This document shows positions 50,592-58,427 of a DNA stretch of 64,000 nt, piece after piece; position 1 is the first letter of the stretch; every line of letters begins with the position of its first letter. The stretch is taken from contig NZ_JADBDT010000001.1 in the NCBI RefSeq assembly GCF_014873485.1, positions 3,224,001 through 3,288,000 of the forward strand, in the 5' to 3' direction. Source of the DNA: Sphingopyxis sp. OAS728 (GTDB lineage Bacteria; Pseudomonadota; Alphaproteobacteria; Sphingomonadales; Sphingomonadaceae). The notes under the pieces are model-generated. The model was not told the origin of the DNA. It saw nothing but the letters and a program-made list of their open reading frames with translations, and searched no databases. The position numbers and the translations under genes are program-made.

Positions 50592-52811
50592 TCAGAAGCT
50601 GTAGCGCAGCGACACGCCATAGGTGCGCGGCGCGCTCGGCACGAGGAAGTTGTACGGGAAGCCCGCACCGCGCAGATCGAGGCCATAGCCATAGGTTTTT
50701 CGCTCGAAGATATTGTTCGCGAACGCGCGGATCGTCAGCGCGTCGTTGCTCCAGCTGAGCGACGCATTGACCTTGGCATTGGCGCCCTGTTGCAGTTCGC
50801 TGTTCACTTGCGGCGTGCCCGGTGCATTGATCTCGTTGAACGGCGAGAAATATTGGCGGCTCGAATAGGCCATGTTCGGCGCGAAGGTGATTGTGCCGCC
50901 GGCGAGGTCGACGACATCCCATTCGAAACCGAGTTGCGCGGTGAGTTTCGGCGCGAAAGGCAGTTCATTGCCCGACAGGTCGGCGCCCTGCAGCGTCAGC
51001 TCCTTATATTTGGAATGCAGCCAGCCGAGCGATGCGTCGATGCGCAGACCGTCCACCGGGCGCAGCGTCGTTTCGAACTCTAGGCCATAAACTTCAGATG
51101 AGGGCGCGTTGACCAAAAAGGACACCGGCCCGGCGCGCGTGTCCTGCAGCTGCTGGTTCGAATAATCATAATAGAAGGCCGACGCGGCATAGGTTAGCAG
51201 GCGCCCGCCCGCGCGGCCCTTGATCCCGATTTCATAGGCATTGACGCGCTCGGGCTCGATATAGCCAATGCCGCTCGACGAGGTATAGCCGCCGCCGTTG
51301 ACCGCACCCGCGCGGTAGCCGCGGTTGTAGCTCGCATAGACGAGCGGACCGTCGGCGAAGGTGTAGCTCAGTGCCACGCGGCCGGTCAGTGCATTGTTGG
51401 TGTCGGCGAGCGCAAAGCGCGCGGCGGGATCATAGGGGCAGGTGCCCGCGACCCCGGCGCAGGGCACCGTCGTCGCGATCGGCGTCTGCGGATCGTCGAC
51501 CCCGCCGACGAACAGGTAAGCGAAGGCATCGTCGTAGCGCGACTTGTCCTTGGTGTAGCGCGCGCCGAGCGTCAGCACGAGCCGGTCGGCGAGGTCGATG
51601 TCGGCCTGCCCGAAGACGGCGTAGCTTTTGCGCACCTGCCGGTAATGCTGGAAGAAACCGCCCGCCGGCGGCAGCGGCAGGTTGAACGTGTTGTCGGTGA
51701 TATTGCGGTCCCAGCCGTAGAAGAGCCCGCCGACGAAGGTCAGCCCGTCGCCCTCGTAATTGCCGCGCAGTTCCTGGCTGAACTGGCGATAGTTGGAGCG
51801 CCAGTTGATATCGAGCACATCGATTGGCGCGCCGTCGGCGGCTTGCTGGAGGTCCTGCTTGCCGCCGTCATAGCTGGTGATCGACGTCAGGCTGAGCGTG
51901 TCCGAGAGTTCGAGCGCGATGTTCGCCGAGAAGCCCCATGCGTCGGTGCGGTTCTCGCCGATGCGGTTTTCGTTGGTTTCGAAAAAGCCGAGCCCGGTGC
52001 GGAAGGGCTCGAGCCCGTGGACCGCCGCCTGCGTCCCACGATCGCGGCCAGCATAGGCGCGCAGCACGATGTCGAGCGTCTCGACCGGCTTGACCCGCAG
52101 CGAGGCGCGGCCCTGCAGCGTGTCGACCGACGCGGCATCGCGCCCGCCGGGGAAGATGTTCTTTATCTGCCCGTCGCCCTTGGCATAATTCACTGCAAGG
52201 CGGAGCCCCGCGACATCCTCGGCAAGCGTTGCTTCGGCGGCGCCCTGCGCGGTGAAGGTGTCGAAATTGGCGTAGCCGACCTGCAGATAGCCGTTGGTGC
52301 CCGACAGATCGGGTTTCTTGGTGATGAAGTTGATCGCGCCGCCGGTCGTGTTGCGTCCGAAGAGCGTCCCCTGCGGCCCGCGCAGCACCTCGATGCGGTC
52401 GAGGTCGAAGAGACCCATGCCGTGGCTGGTGCGCGGCGCGAGATAGACGTCGTCGAGATAGACGCCGACGGGCGAGGCCTGGTTGCTGTTATATTCGTTC
52501 GCGACCCCGATCCCGCGCAGCGAGAAGTTCGGCTGCGTATCGCCATAGGGGCTGTTGATCTGGAGGTTGGGGACGGCATCGCCGAGCTGCGCCGAATTGG
52601 TGATGCCGCGGTCAGCCAGCGTGTCGCCGCCGAGCGCCGTGACCGCTAGCGGCACGTCGAGCAAGGATTGTTCGCGGCGCTGTGCGGTGACGACGATATC
52701 GCCGTCGGTCGCACCCGTGTCGGCCGGCGGCGCTTCCTGCGCCATGGCAAAGGTCGATGTCGAAACCGCGAGCACAGCCAGCGTGGCGCGCACAAAAGGC
52801 AAAGCTGCCAT
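50592..52811 (-). CDS. TonB-dependent outer-membrane receptor linked to the P450 set
   Basis: The 739-residue product has a signal peptide (VRATLAVLAVSTSTFAMAQE), a TonB-box-like DIVVTAQRREQSLLDVPLAV, a plug domain with FDLDRIEVLRGPQGTLFGRN, and a beta-barrel ending with aromatic SLRYSF. It belongs to the large sphingomonad receptor family that includes hydrophobic-substrate and aromatic transporters. ATG 52809-52811 is chosen; the frame is open further upstream. It is the first gene of the set TonB-P450-AraC-ADH-ALDH. Confidence 0.93.
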   Translation of the reverse strand: MAALPFVRATLAVLAVSTSTFAMAQEAPPADTGATDGDIVVTAQRREQSLLDVPLAVTALGGDTLADRGITNSAQLGDAVPNLQINSPYGDTQPNFSLRGIGVANEYNSNQASPVGVYLDDVYLAPRTSHGMGLFDLDRIEVLRGPQGTLFGRNTTGGAINFITKKPDLSGTNGYLQVGYANFDTFTAQGAAEATLAEDVAGLRLAVNYAKGDGQIKNIFPGGRDAASVDTLQGRASLRVKPVETLDIVLRAYAGRDRGTQAAVHGLEPFRTGLGFFETNENRIGENRTDAWGFSANIALELSDTLSLTSITSYDGGKQDLQQAADGAPIDVLDINWRSNYRQFSQELRGNYEGDGLTFVGGLFYGWDRNITDNTFNLPLPPAGGFFQHYRQVRKSYAVFGQADIDLADRLVLTLGARYTKDKSRYDDAFAYLFVGGVDDPQTPIATTVPCAGVAGTCPYDPAARFALADTNNALTGRVALSYTFADGPLVYASYNRGYRAGAVNGGGYTSSSGIGYIEPERVNAYEIGIKGRAGGRLLTYAASAFYYDYSNQQLQDTRAGPVSFLVNAPSSEVYGLEFETTLRPVDGLRIDASLGWLHSKYKELTLQGADLSGNELPFAPKLTAQLGFEWDVVDLAGGTITFAPNMAYSSRQYFSPFNEINAPGTPQVNSELQQGANAKVNASLSWSNDALTIRAFANNIFERKTYGYGLDLRGAGFPYNFLVPSAPRTYGVSLRYSF

Positions 52812-52949
52812 AGTCCTTCTCCCAATTTGGCGGGGCTTCTGCGAGCCCTGTCGAAGGTGGAAGCTAGGGCGGTGGGTGCCCCATGGCTTTAGCGCGCCTT
52901 GCAACGAGTTTTGACATTTCTTGCGCGGCAAATCGGCGCCCGACACGCC

Positions 52950-52990
52950 ACCGCAATTTTGGAACAATCGCCGAAATCGCGCGACGGCGG
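52950..52990. promoter_or_regulatory. 41-bp conserved element, copy A (upstream of SDR 53047)
   Basis: The first 24 nt (ACCGCAATTT-TGGAACAATCGCCG in two parts) match copy B at 54956-54996 in 22 of 24 positions; over 41 nt, 32 match. It ends 57 nt before the SDR start and lies in the divergent region with the TonB receptor gene. It probably binds the AraC protein encoded at 53969-54883. Confidence 0.6.
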
Positions 52991-53046
52991 CGTGTTTCGG
53001 CCGCTGGTAAACCGGCTCCTGTCAATCAAGCAAAGGAGTATCCGAC

Positions 53047-53889
53047 ATGAAAACATGGTTCATCACCGGCGCATCGCGCGGCTTCGGCCTTCGCATCGCC
53101 AAGCTCGCGCTCGAACAGGGCGACAATGTCGTCGCAACCGCGCGCCGCGCCGAAGCCGTCATCGAGGCGCTGGGCAACCGCGAGCGGCTGGTCGCATTGC
53201 CGCTCGACGTCACCGACGAGAAGCAGGCCCAGGCGGCTGCCGCCGCGGCGGTCGAAGCCTTCGGTTCGATCGACGTGCTGCTCAACAATGCGGGTTTCGG
53301 CCTGCTCGGCGCGGTCGAGGAAGCGAGCGCGGCCGATGTCGAGGCGGTGTATCGCACCAATGTCTTCGGCCTGCTCAACGTCACCCGCGCCGTTCTGCCG
53401 GTGATGCGTGCGCAGCGCTCGGGGCGCATCCTCAACATCTCGTCGATCGGCGGCTATCGCGGCGCGGCGGGCTTCGGCGTCTATTCGTCGACCAAGTTCG
53501 CGGTCGAAGGATTGTCCGAGGCGCTCCACGCCGAACTCGCGCCCTTGGGTGTGCATGTGACGGTGGTCGAGCCCGGCTATTTCCGTACCGACTTCCTCGA
53601 TGCCACCTCGCTGACGGTCAGCGGCGGAGAGATTGCGGACTATGCCGAAACGGCGGGCCGCGTCCGGCAGGTCGCTGCCGACCTGAACCACGGCCAGCCG
53701 GGCGATCCCGACAAGCTAGCGCAGGTGCTTGTCGATTTCGCCGACGCCGCGAACCCGCCCGTCCGCCTGCCGCTCGGCAGCGACACGGTTGCGGCGATCG
53801 AGGCAAAGCATGTCTCGGATGCCGAGATCGTCGCCAAATGGCGCGCGGTGTCGGTGTCGACCGACTTTGCGGTAGCCGAAGCCGCCTGA
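53047..53889 (+). CDS. Short-chain dehydrogenase/reductase
   Basis: The 280-residue classical SDR has the cofactor motif TGASRGFG (about residues 8-15), NNAG at about 79-82 and the catalytic YSSTK (Tyr-x3-Lys). The NADP preference suggested by the ARRAEA segment after beta-2 is only a hint. ATG preceded by AAAGGAGTATCCGAC. Divergent from the P450-set TonB gene; may act on the same substrates or be part of the AraC regulon described at 53969. Confidence 0.92.
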   Translation: MKTWFITGASRGFGLRIAKLALEQGDNVVATARRAEAVIEALGNRERLVALPLDVTDEKQAQAAAAAAVEAFGSIDVLLNNAGFGLLGAVEEASAADVEAVYRTNVFGLLNVTRAVLPVMRAQRSGRILNISSIGGYRGAAGFGVYSSTKFAVEGLSEALHAELAPLGVHVTVVEPGYFRTDFLDATSLTVSGGEIADYAETAGRVRQVAADLNHGQPGDPDKLAQVLVDFADAANPPVRLPLGSDTVAAIEAKHVSDAEIVAKWRAVSVSTDFAVAEAA

Positions 53890-53930
53890 TCGAAGCTTCC
53901 CCCCAAGCGGCTTTCCCCCGGCCGCACGCG

Positions 53931-53960
53931 TCGCGCCGCTCTCCCTTGAGAGCGGCGCGA
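53931..53960. terminator. Bidirectional terminator between convergent genes
   Basis: A perfect 13-bp stem TCGCGCCGCTCTC/GAGAGCGGCGCGA with loop CCTT. On the plus strand it is followed by TTGCGTTTCT. It sits between the SDR (ending 53889) and the AraC gene (ending 53969). Confidence 0.8.
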
Positions 53961-53968
53961 TTGCGTTT

Positions 53969-54883
53969 CTAGAGCCGTCGGCGGAAGTCGCTGGGGCTCA
54001 TGCCGACCGTCTTGCGGAAGCTCGCCGCGAACGACGAGGGGGTCTGGTAGCCGACGCAAAGGCCGATTTCGGTCACCGGCATATCGGGGTCGGCGAGCAA
54101 TTCCTTGGCGCGCGCGATGCGCATCATCGTCAGCGTTTCGTGCGGGTTGCGCCCCGTTGCCTTCTTGAAGGCGGTGCAGAAATGGAAGCGGCTCAAATGG
54201 ACGAGCGCCGCAAGCTCGTCGAGCCCGATCTCTTCCTCCATGCGGCTGCGCATATAGGTGACGACGCGCTTCACCTGCCAGTCGGCGAGGCCGCCGCGCT
54301 TTGCGTTAGGGTCGTCGAGCGCGCCGAAGCTCGAATGGCCACGCACCAGCTGGGTGCAGAGCAGGTCGATCGCCTGCTCGACGAACAGGCGCGAGCTCGT
54401 CTCGCCCGCTGCCGCTTCGTTGCTGAGCATCGTGATCAGATTGACCACCGTCGGGTCCTCGAACGCGACGCGGTGGAGCAGGTCGAAATCGCGGCCGTTC
54501 GTCAGTTCCTCGACGGTCGAGGTCAGCCTTTCGTGCGTCAGATAGACGTGGCTGACGTCCGAATTGCCTGAAATATCCCAACGCCCGTCCTGATCCCTGG
54601 GGATAATCACCATCGTGCCGGCGCGCGAGCGGGCGCGGATGTTGACGCCGCCCGAAGCGCGGAGCGCCATGTCGCTGTCGCCGCCATGATGGGCGACAAT
54701 GACATGCGCCGGGAGCGCTGCGAGCGTGTTGTGAACCGGACCATGTTGCCAGCGGCCGGTGAGCAGGGTGTCGCCGCGCAGACCGTCGGACATGGTGATC
54801 GGCGGCCGGTCGAGGATGCGCGCCATCGCATCGAGCGAACCCTCGGATTCCTTCAATATGGGCATGGCGGGTGCCATGGTCAT
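53969..54883 (-). CDS. AraC family transcriptional regulator
   Basis: The 304-residue product has a C-terminal double helix-turn-helix (about residues 210-300): DELAALVHLSRFHFCTAFKK, ATGRNPHETLTMMRIARAKE and EIGLCVGYQTPSSFAASFRK. It lies between two SDR genes and divergent to the second. The element conserved in the regions upstream of both SDRs makes it a candidate activator of both. Start ATG at 54881-54883 or 54875-54877; the leader is weak. Confidence 0.9.
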   Translation of the reverse strand: MTMAPAMPILKESEGSLDAMARILDRPPITMSDGLRGDTLLTGRWQHGPVHNTLAALPAHVIVAHHGGDSDMALRASGGVNIRARSRAGTMVIIPRDQDGRWDISGNSDVSHVYLTHERLTSTVEELTNGRDFDLLHRVAFEDPTVVNLITMLSNEAAAGETSSRLFVEQAIDLLCTQLVRGHSSFGALDDPNAKRGGLADWQVKRVVTYMRSRMEEEIGLDELAALVHLSRFHFCTAFKKATGRNPHETLTMMRIARAKELLADPDMPVTEIGLCVGYQTPSSFAASFRKTVGMSPSDFRRRL

Positions 54884-54955
54884 CTCTGCTCGAACCCCTC
54901 CGAAAGCAGCCTGACGAATCGATAAGCGGCAATTTCCTGCCACGAAGGCGCCGTT

Positions 54956-54996
54956 ACCGCAATTTCGGAACAGTCGCCGCAAGCCGCGAACGGCGG
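54956..54996. promoter_or_regulatory. 41-bp conserved element, copy B (upstream of SDR 55074)
   Basis: Contains ACCGCAATTTCGGAACAG followed by TCGCCGC and ends with ACGGCGG. It lies between the AraC gene and the SDR, ending 78 nt before the SDR start. See copy A at 52950-52990 for the alignment. Confidence 0.6.
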
Positions 54997-55073
54997 GCCG
55001 CCGCCGGGTGATCTACCTCCAACTCATCGGACGCAACCCCGCGCCGACATTCGAAAGTTGAAGGAGATTAGAC

Positions 55074-55886
55074 ATGAGCAAGACCATCCTCATCACCGGT
55101 GCCGCGGGCGGCTTCGGCAAGGGCGCCGCCATCGGCATGGCCAAGAACGGCCACAATATCATCGCGACCGTGCAGGTTTCGTCGCAGGTCACCCCGCTCC
55201 GCGAAGAAGTCGCGGCACTGGGCCTCAGCGACAAGATCCGCGTCGAACGCCTCGACCTCACCGACCCCTATGACATCCGCCAGGCCCAGGGCTGGGACAT
55301 CGATGTCCTCTGGAACAATGCCGGCATGGGCGAAGCAGGCCCGGTCTGGGAAATCCCGCTCGACCTGGTTCGCAAGAATTACGAGATCAACGTCTTCCTG
55401 CCGCTCCAGCTGACGCAGGGCATCGTCCAGCGCTGGGTCCGCGAAGGCAAGTCGCAGGGCAAGAAGGTCGTCTTCACCTCGTCGATGGGCGGGCTGTTCA
55501 CCCCGGCGAACTGGGGCACGTACGTCTCGACCAAGCATGCGCTCGAAGCCTTTGCCGAGGCGATGCAGCAGGAACTCGCCGCCTATGGCGTCAAGGTCCA
55601 GACGATGAACCCCGGCGCCTATTACACCGGCTATAACGAAACGATGGCGGACAATCCGTTCCGCTGGCTCGACGACAGCGTCAACTTCACCAAGCGTGCC
55701 GATCTCCGCAAGGGTTTCGACGACTTCTTCGCGACGCCCGAGGGCAAGATGGATGCGCAGGAAATGATCGATCACATGATCGCGGCCGTTCCCGCCGACG
55801 AAGGCAAGTTCCGCAATGTGATGCCCAAGGTGATCGAGGACATGCTGAAGCAGCACCAGCTCGACGCCTGGGAGAACCGGATCTGA
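55074..55886 (+). CDS. Short-chain dehydrogenase/reductase
   Basis: The 270-residue SDR has TGAAGGFGKG (cofactor loop), NNAG and YVSTKHALEAF (Tyr-x3-Lys). It is related to but clearly different from the SDR at 53047-53889. Strong GAAGGAGATTAGAC leader. It is followed by a hairpin (55898-55930) and then by the HbpS/GlcG-like gene. Confidence 0.92.
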   Translation: MSKTILITGAAGGFGKGAAIGMAKNGHNIIATVQVSSQVTPLREEVAALGLSDKIRVERLDLTDPYDIRQAQGWDIDVLWNNAGMGEAGPVWEIPLDLVRKNYEINVFLPLQLTQGIVQRWVREGKSQGKKVVFTSSMGGLFTPANWGTYVSTKHALEAFAEAMQQELAAYGVKVQTMNPGAYYTGYNETMADNPFRWLDDSVNFTKRADLRKGFDDFFATPEGKMDAQEMIDHMIAAVPADEGKFRNVMPKVIEDMLKQHQLDAWENRI

Positions 55887-55897
55887 CCCCCGCAATG

Positions 55898-55940
55898 ACC
55901 GGCCGCGGCCCTTCCCCCGCCGCGGCCGGTTCTTCTTTCC
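55898..55940 (+). terminator. Intrinsic terminator after SDR
   Basis: A perfect 12-bp stem ACCGGCCGCGGC/GCCGCGGCCGGT with a 9-nt pyrimidine loop, followed by TCTTCTTTCC. Expected to reduce or end transcription into the next gene. Confidence 0.75.
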
Positions 55941-55954
55941 GAGAGGATAAAGAG

Positions 55955-56356
55955 ATGAGCATCAACCAGCAGCAAGCCGACGCCGCCATCGCCGCCGCCC
56001 GCAAGGCGGCCGACGCGATCGGGGTGCCGATGAACATCGCCGTCTATGACGATGGCGCGAATTTGAAGGCCTTCCTCCGCATGGACGGCGCCTTCCTCGG
56101 CTCGGCCGACATCGCGCTGAACAAGGCGCGCACCGCTGCGCTCTTCGGCTTCAACACCGAGGCGCTCTACGACTTCGTCAAGCCGGGCGGGACCTCGCCG
56201 GGTTTCGACCGCACCAACGGCGGGCTGATCGTTTTTCCCGGCGGCGTACCTGTCAAGGACGCCGAAGGCCGGCTGGTCGGCGCGGTCGGCGTGTCGGGCG
56301 GCATGGTCGATCAGGATTTCGAAGTGGCAACCGCCGCCGTCGCGGCGCTGAATTGA
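55955..56356 (+). CDS. GlcG/HbpS-like protein
   Basis: The 133-residue product reads INQQQADAAIAAARKAADAI, then VYDDGANLKAFLRMDGAFLG and GGLIVFPGGVPVKDAEGRLV, the heme-degrading/GlcG fold. Members bind heme or small molecules; the function here is unknown. Leader GAGAGGATAAAGAG. It lies 68 nt after the SDR, separated by a terminator hairpin. Confidence 0.85.
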   Translation: MSINQQQADAAIAAARKAADAIGVPMNIAVYDDGANLKAFLRMDGAFLGSADIALNKARTAALFGFNTEALYDFVKPGGTSPGFDRTNGGLIVFPGGVPVKDAEGRLVGAVGVSGGMVDQDFEVATAAVAALN

Positions 56357-56367
56357 GGAGAGAGACG

Positions 56368-56853
56368 ATGAAGAATCTGATCAAGACCGTCGGCCTCGCG
56401 GTTGCCGCGCTGGCGCTCACGGCCAAGGCTTCGGCGAACGAAGCCGAAACCAACCGCGCGACGATCGCCAAAGCGATGGACGCCTGGGCGGCGGGAACCG
56501 GCGGTCCTTACGACTTGCTTGCCGACGATGCGGTGTGGACGATCTCGGGCAACTCGCTCGCGAGCAAGACCTATCCGTCGAAGGAAGCGTTCATGAGCGA
56601 GGTCATCCGGCCGTTCAACGCCCGGATGAGCACGCGGCTGATCCCGAGCGTGCACGCGCTTTATGCAGAGGGCGACACGGTGATCGCGCATTTCGACGCG
56701 CAGGGCACGGCGCGCGACGGCAAGCCCTATATCAACAGCTATGCGTGGATCCTGACGCTGAGGGACGGGCGGATCGTGCGGGCGTTTGCCTTTTTCGATG
56801 CGCATGCTTTCGACGATTTCTGGACGCGGGTTTCGCCAGCGCCCGCGACGTGA
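56368..56853 (+). CDS. Exported SnoaL/NTF2-like protein
   Basis: The 161-residue product has a signal peptide (LIKTVGLAVAALALTAKASA) and a cone-shaped NTF2-like fold (TIAKAMDAWAAGTGGPYDLL, then AWILTLRDGRIVRAFAFFDA). The class covers isomerases, cyclases and ligand carriers. Leader GAGGAGAGAGACG. It lies 11 nt after the GlcG-like gene, so the two are co-transcribed. Followed by a terminator hairpin. Confidence 0.82.
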   Translation: MKNLIKTVGLAVAALALTAKASANEAETNRATIAKAMDAWAAGTGGPYDLLADDAVWTISGNSLASKTYPSKEAFMSEVIRPFNARMSTRLIPSVHALYAEGDTVIAHFDAQGTARDGKPYINSYAWILTLRDGRIVRAFAFFDAHAFDDFWTRVSPAPAT

Positions 56854-56873
56854 GAAACCGGAAAAGACTGAAT

Positions 56874-56900
56874 CCCCGGTGCAGCGCTGCGCCGGGGTTT
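56874..56900 (+). terminator. Terminator hairpin after SnoaL-like gene
   Basis: The stem CCCCGG/CCGGGG encloses a GCAGCGCTGC palindrome, followed by TTTGGGCTT, 21 nt after the stop codon. Confidence 0.55.
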
Positions 56901-56963
56901 GGGCTTGTCGTATCGTCGTAACCCGGAATAGGGATGCTGGTCCCATCGCCAGAAAGGATCGTC

Positions 56964-57344
56964 ATGGCCCACGGAACCGCCCGCATCGGCAAGGATCATT
57001 ATCGCACCGAGATCAACGTCAGCGGTCATGACCTGATCGGTGACGAAGGGCCGGGGCTCGGCGGCAAGAATGAGGGACCCGCGCCTTATGATTTCCTGCT
57101 CGCCGGACTCGGCGCCTGCACCGCGATTACGCTTCGCATGTATGCCGATCGCAAGGGATGGCCCCTCGAATCGGTCGATGTGCGATTGCGCTTACTGAGC
57201 AAGGACGGCCTACGGGTCGACCGGGTCCTGACAATTGCGGGGCTCGACGACGAGCAGAAGGCACGGCTCGCCGATATTGCCGAGCGGACGCCGGTGACGC
57301 TGACGCTGAAGGGCGGCCTACCGATCGACACACGGCTCGCCTAA
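56964..57344 (+). CDS. OsmC-family protein lacking the second conserved cysteine
   Basis: The 126-residue product has the OsmC/Ohr block GPAPYDFLLAGLGACTAITL with one Cys (about residue 52), and a C-terminal block AERTPVTLTLKGG where the family normally has CPV: Thr replaces the second Cys. A two-cysteine peroxidase mechanism is therefore unlikely. Leader AGAAAGGATCGTC. It is 51 nt upstream of the TetR gene. Confidence 0.85.
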   Translation: MAHGTARIGKDHYRTEINVSGHDLIGDEGPGLGGKNEGPAPYDFLLAGLGACTAITLRMYADRKGWPLESVDVRLRLLSKDGLRVDRVLTIAGLDDEQKARLADIAERTPVTLTLKGGLPIDTRLA

Positions 57345-57356
57345 CCGGCGCGCCAC

Positions 57357-57385
57357 TGGACAAGTTGCGATCCACCACTTATATA
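57357..57385 (+). promoter_or_regulatory. Candidate tetR promoter
   Basis: TGGACA (57357-57362), 17-nt spacer, TATATA (57380-57385). The start ATG is at 57395, so the transcript would be almost leaderless. The ten-base TTATATACCA at this -10 box is repeated at the RND promoter (58094-58103), suggesting a shared operator half-site. Confidence 0.5.
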
Positions 57386-57394
57386 CCAGCCGTT

Positions 57395-58015
57395 ATGGAA
57401 ATCGAAACCGCTACCGTTGCCGCTCCGCACAAGGGCCGTCCGCGCGAATTTTGCGTCGACATGGCGTTGGCGTCGGCGCTCCGCGTCTTCTGGTCGAAGG
57501 GCTATGAGGGCGCGTCGATGGCTGACCTAACCGAGGCGATGGGGATCACCAAGCCCAGCCTCTATGCAGCGTTCGGCAACAAGGAGGCACTCTTCAACAA
57601 GGCGCTCGACCTCTATGAGCGCGAAAAGGCCGACTATATGCGCGCGGCGCTCGATGCGCCGACCGCGCGCGGTGTCGCCGAGCGGCTGATGTACGGCGCG
57701 CTCGACATGTACACCTGCCCCGAGAATCCGAACGGTTGCCTTGGCGTGATCACGTCGGTCGCGTGCGGCGCGGAAGCCGAATGCATCCGGCAGGCCGTCC
57801 TCGAACGCGGCGCGGCGGCGAAGAAGGCGATGCTCGAACGTTTCGCGCGCGCCAAGGAAGAAGGCGACTTTCCGCCCGACACCGACGCCGAAGGGCTCGC
57901 TGCCTTCCTGACTGCCGTCAATCAGGGTATGTCGGTGCAGGCTGGGGCAGGCGCGACGCGCGCCGAGCTCGAACGGCTGGTCGAAACCAGCCTGAAGCTG
58001 TGGCCGGGGCGCTGA
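57395..58015 (+). CDS. TetR family regulator of the RND efflux genes
   Basis: The 206-residue product has an N-terminal helix-turn-helix (GYEGASMADLTEAMGITKPS then LYAAFGNKEALF) in a GRPREF-started domain, and a helical effector domain with CPENPNGCLGV. It lies directly upstream of the efflux operon on the same strand and shares a candidate operator sequence with its promoter, so it probably represses it. Confidence 0.9.
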   Translation: MEIETATVAAPHKGRPREFCVDMALASALRVFWSKGYEGASMADLTEAMGITKPSLYAAFGNKEALFNKALDLYEREKADYMRAALDAPTARGVAERLMYGALDMYTCPENPNGCLGVITSVACGAEAECIRQAVLERGAAAKKAMLERFARAKEEGDFPPDTDAEGLAAFLTAVNQGMSVQAGAGATRAELERLVETSLKLWPGR

Positions 58016-58073
58016 GCTAAGCCTCGGGTAAATAGCCCGAAAGAAAAATTTTACTGCCCGGTACAGAATGGTC

Positions 58074-58112
58074 TTGACGCAGCGCAACAAGATTTATATA
58101 CCACTCAGTATA
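58074..58112 (+). promoter_or_regulatory. RND operon promoter with palindromic operator
   Basis: -35 TTGACG (58074-58079), 17-nt spacer, -10 TATACC (58097-58102). The palindrome TATAC-CACTCA-GTATA (58097-58112) covers the -10 box and matches, in its left half, the tetR promoter region. Binding would block initiation. Confidence 0.65.
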
Positions 58113-58427
58113 CAAAGGCTCTCCCCCGAGACCGACCGCTGCGTGACACAGATCATGCGGCGGTCGGAACCTTCGTCACCATTTTCCCCGGGAGCGGGTC
58201 CTGTTCCGGTCGGGCGTCATTGGCGTTTGTCCGCAAGACATAACAGGGAGCCGGCGCGCGCATCGATAAGGTGCGGGTGACTGGAGGGGCGGCCGTCCTC
58301 TTCGAAGAGGGCCGTCCAGCATCAAGGACTGTTTCAAGACCGGACCGAAGGCAGGCGCTTTCGGTGCTGTGAACCTTTGCGCTCCGCGCGCAGCCGAACC
58401 GAACGAAAAGAAGAAGAGGGCAACGTC
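58113..58427 (+). other. Long untranslated leader of the RND operon
   Basis: About 315 nt between the predicted promoter and the adaptor gene. It holds an inverted repeat CCGACCGC/GCGGTCGG (58132-58139 and 58160-58167) and the perfect palindrome CCTCTTCGAAGAGG (58297-58310). No ORF with a good leader. It could contain regulatory RNA structure, or simply be untranslated. Confidence 0.4.
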
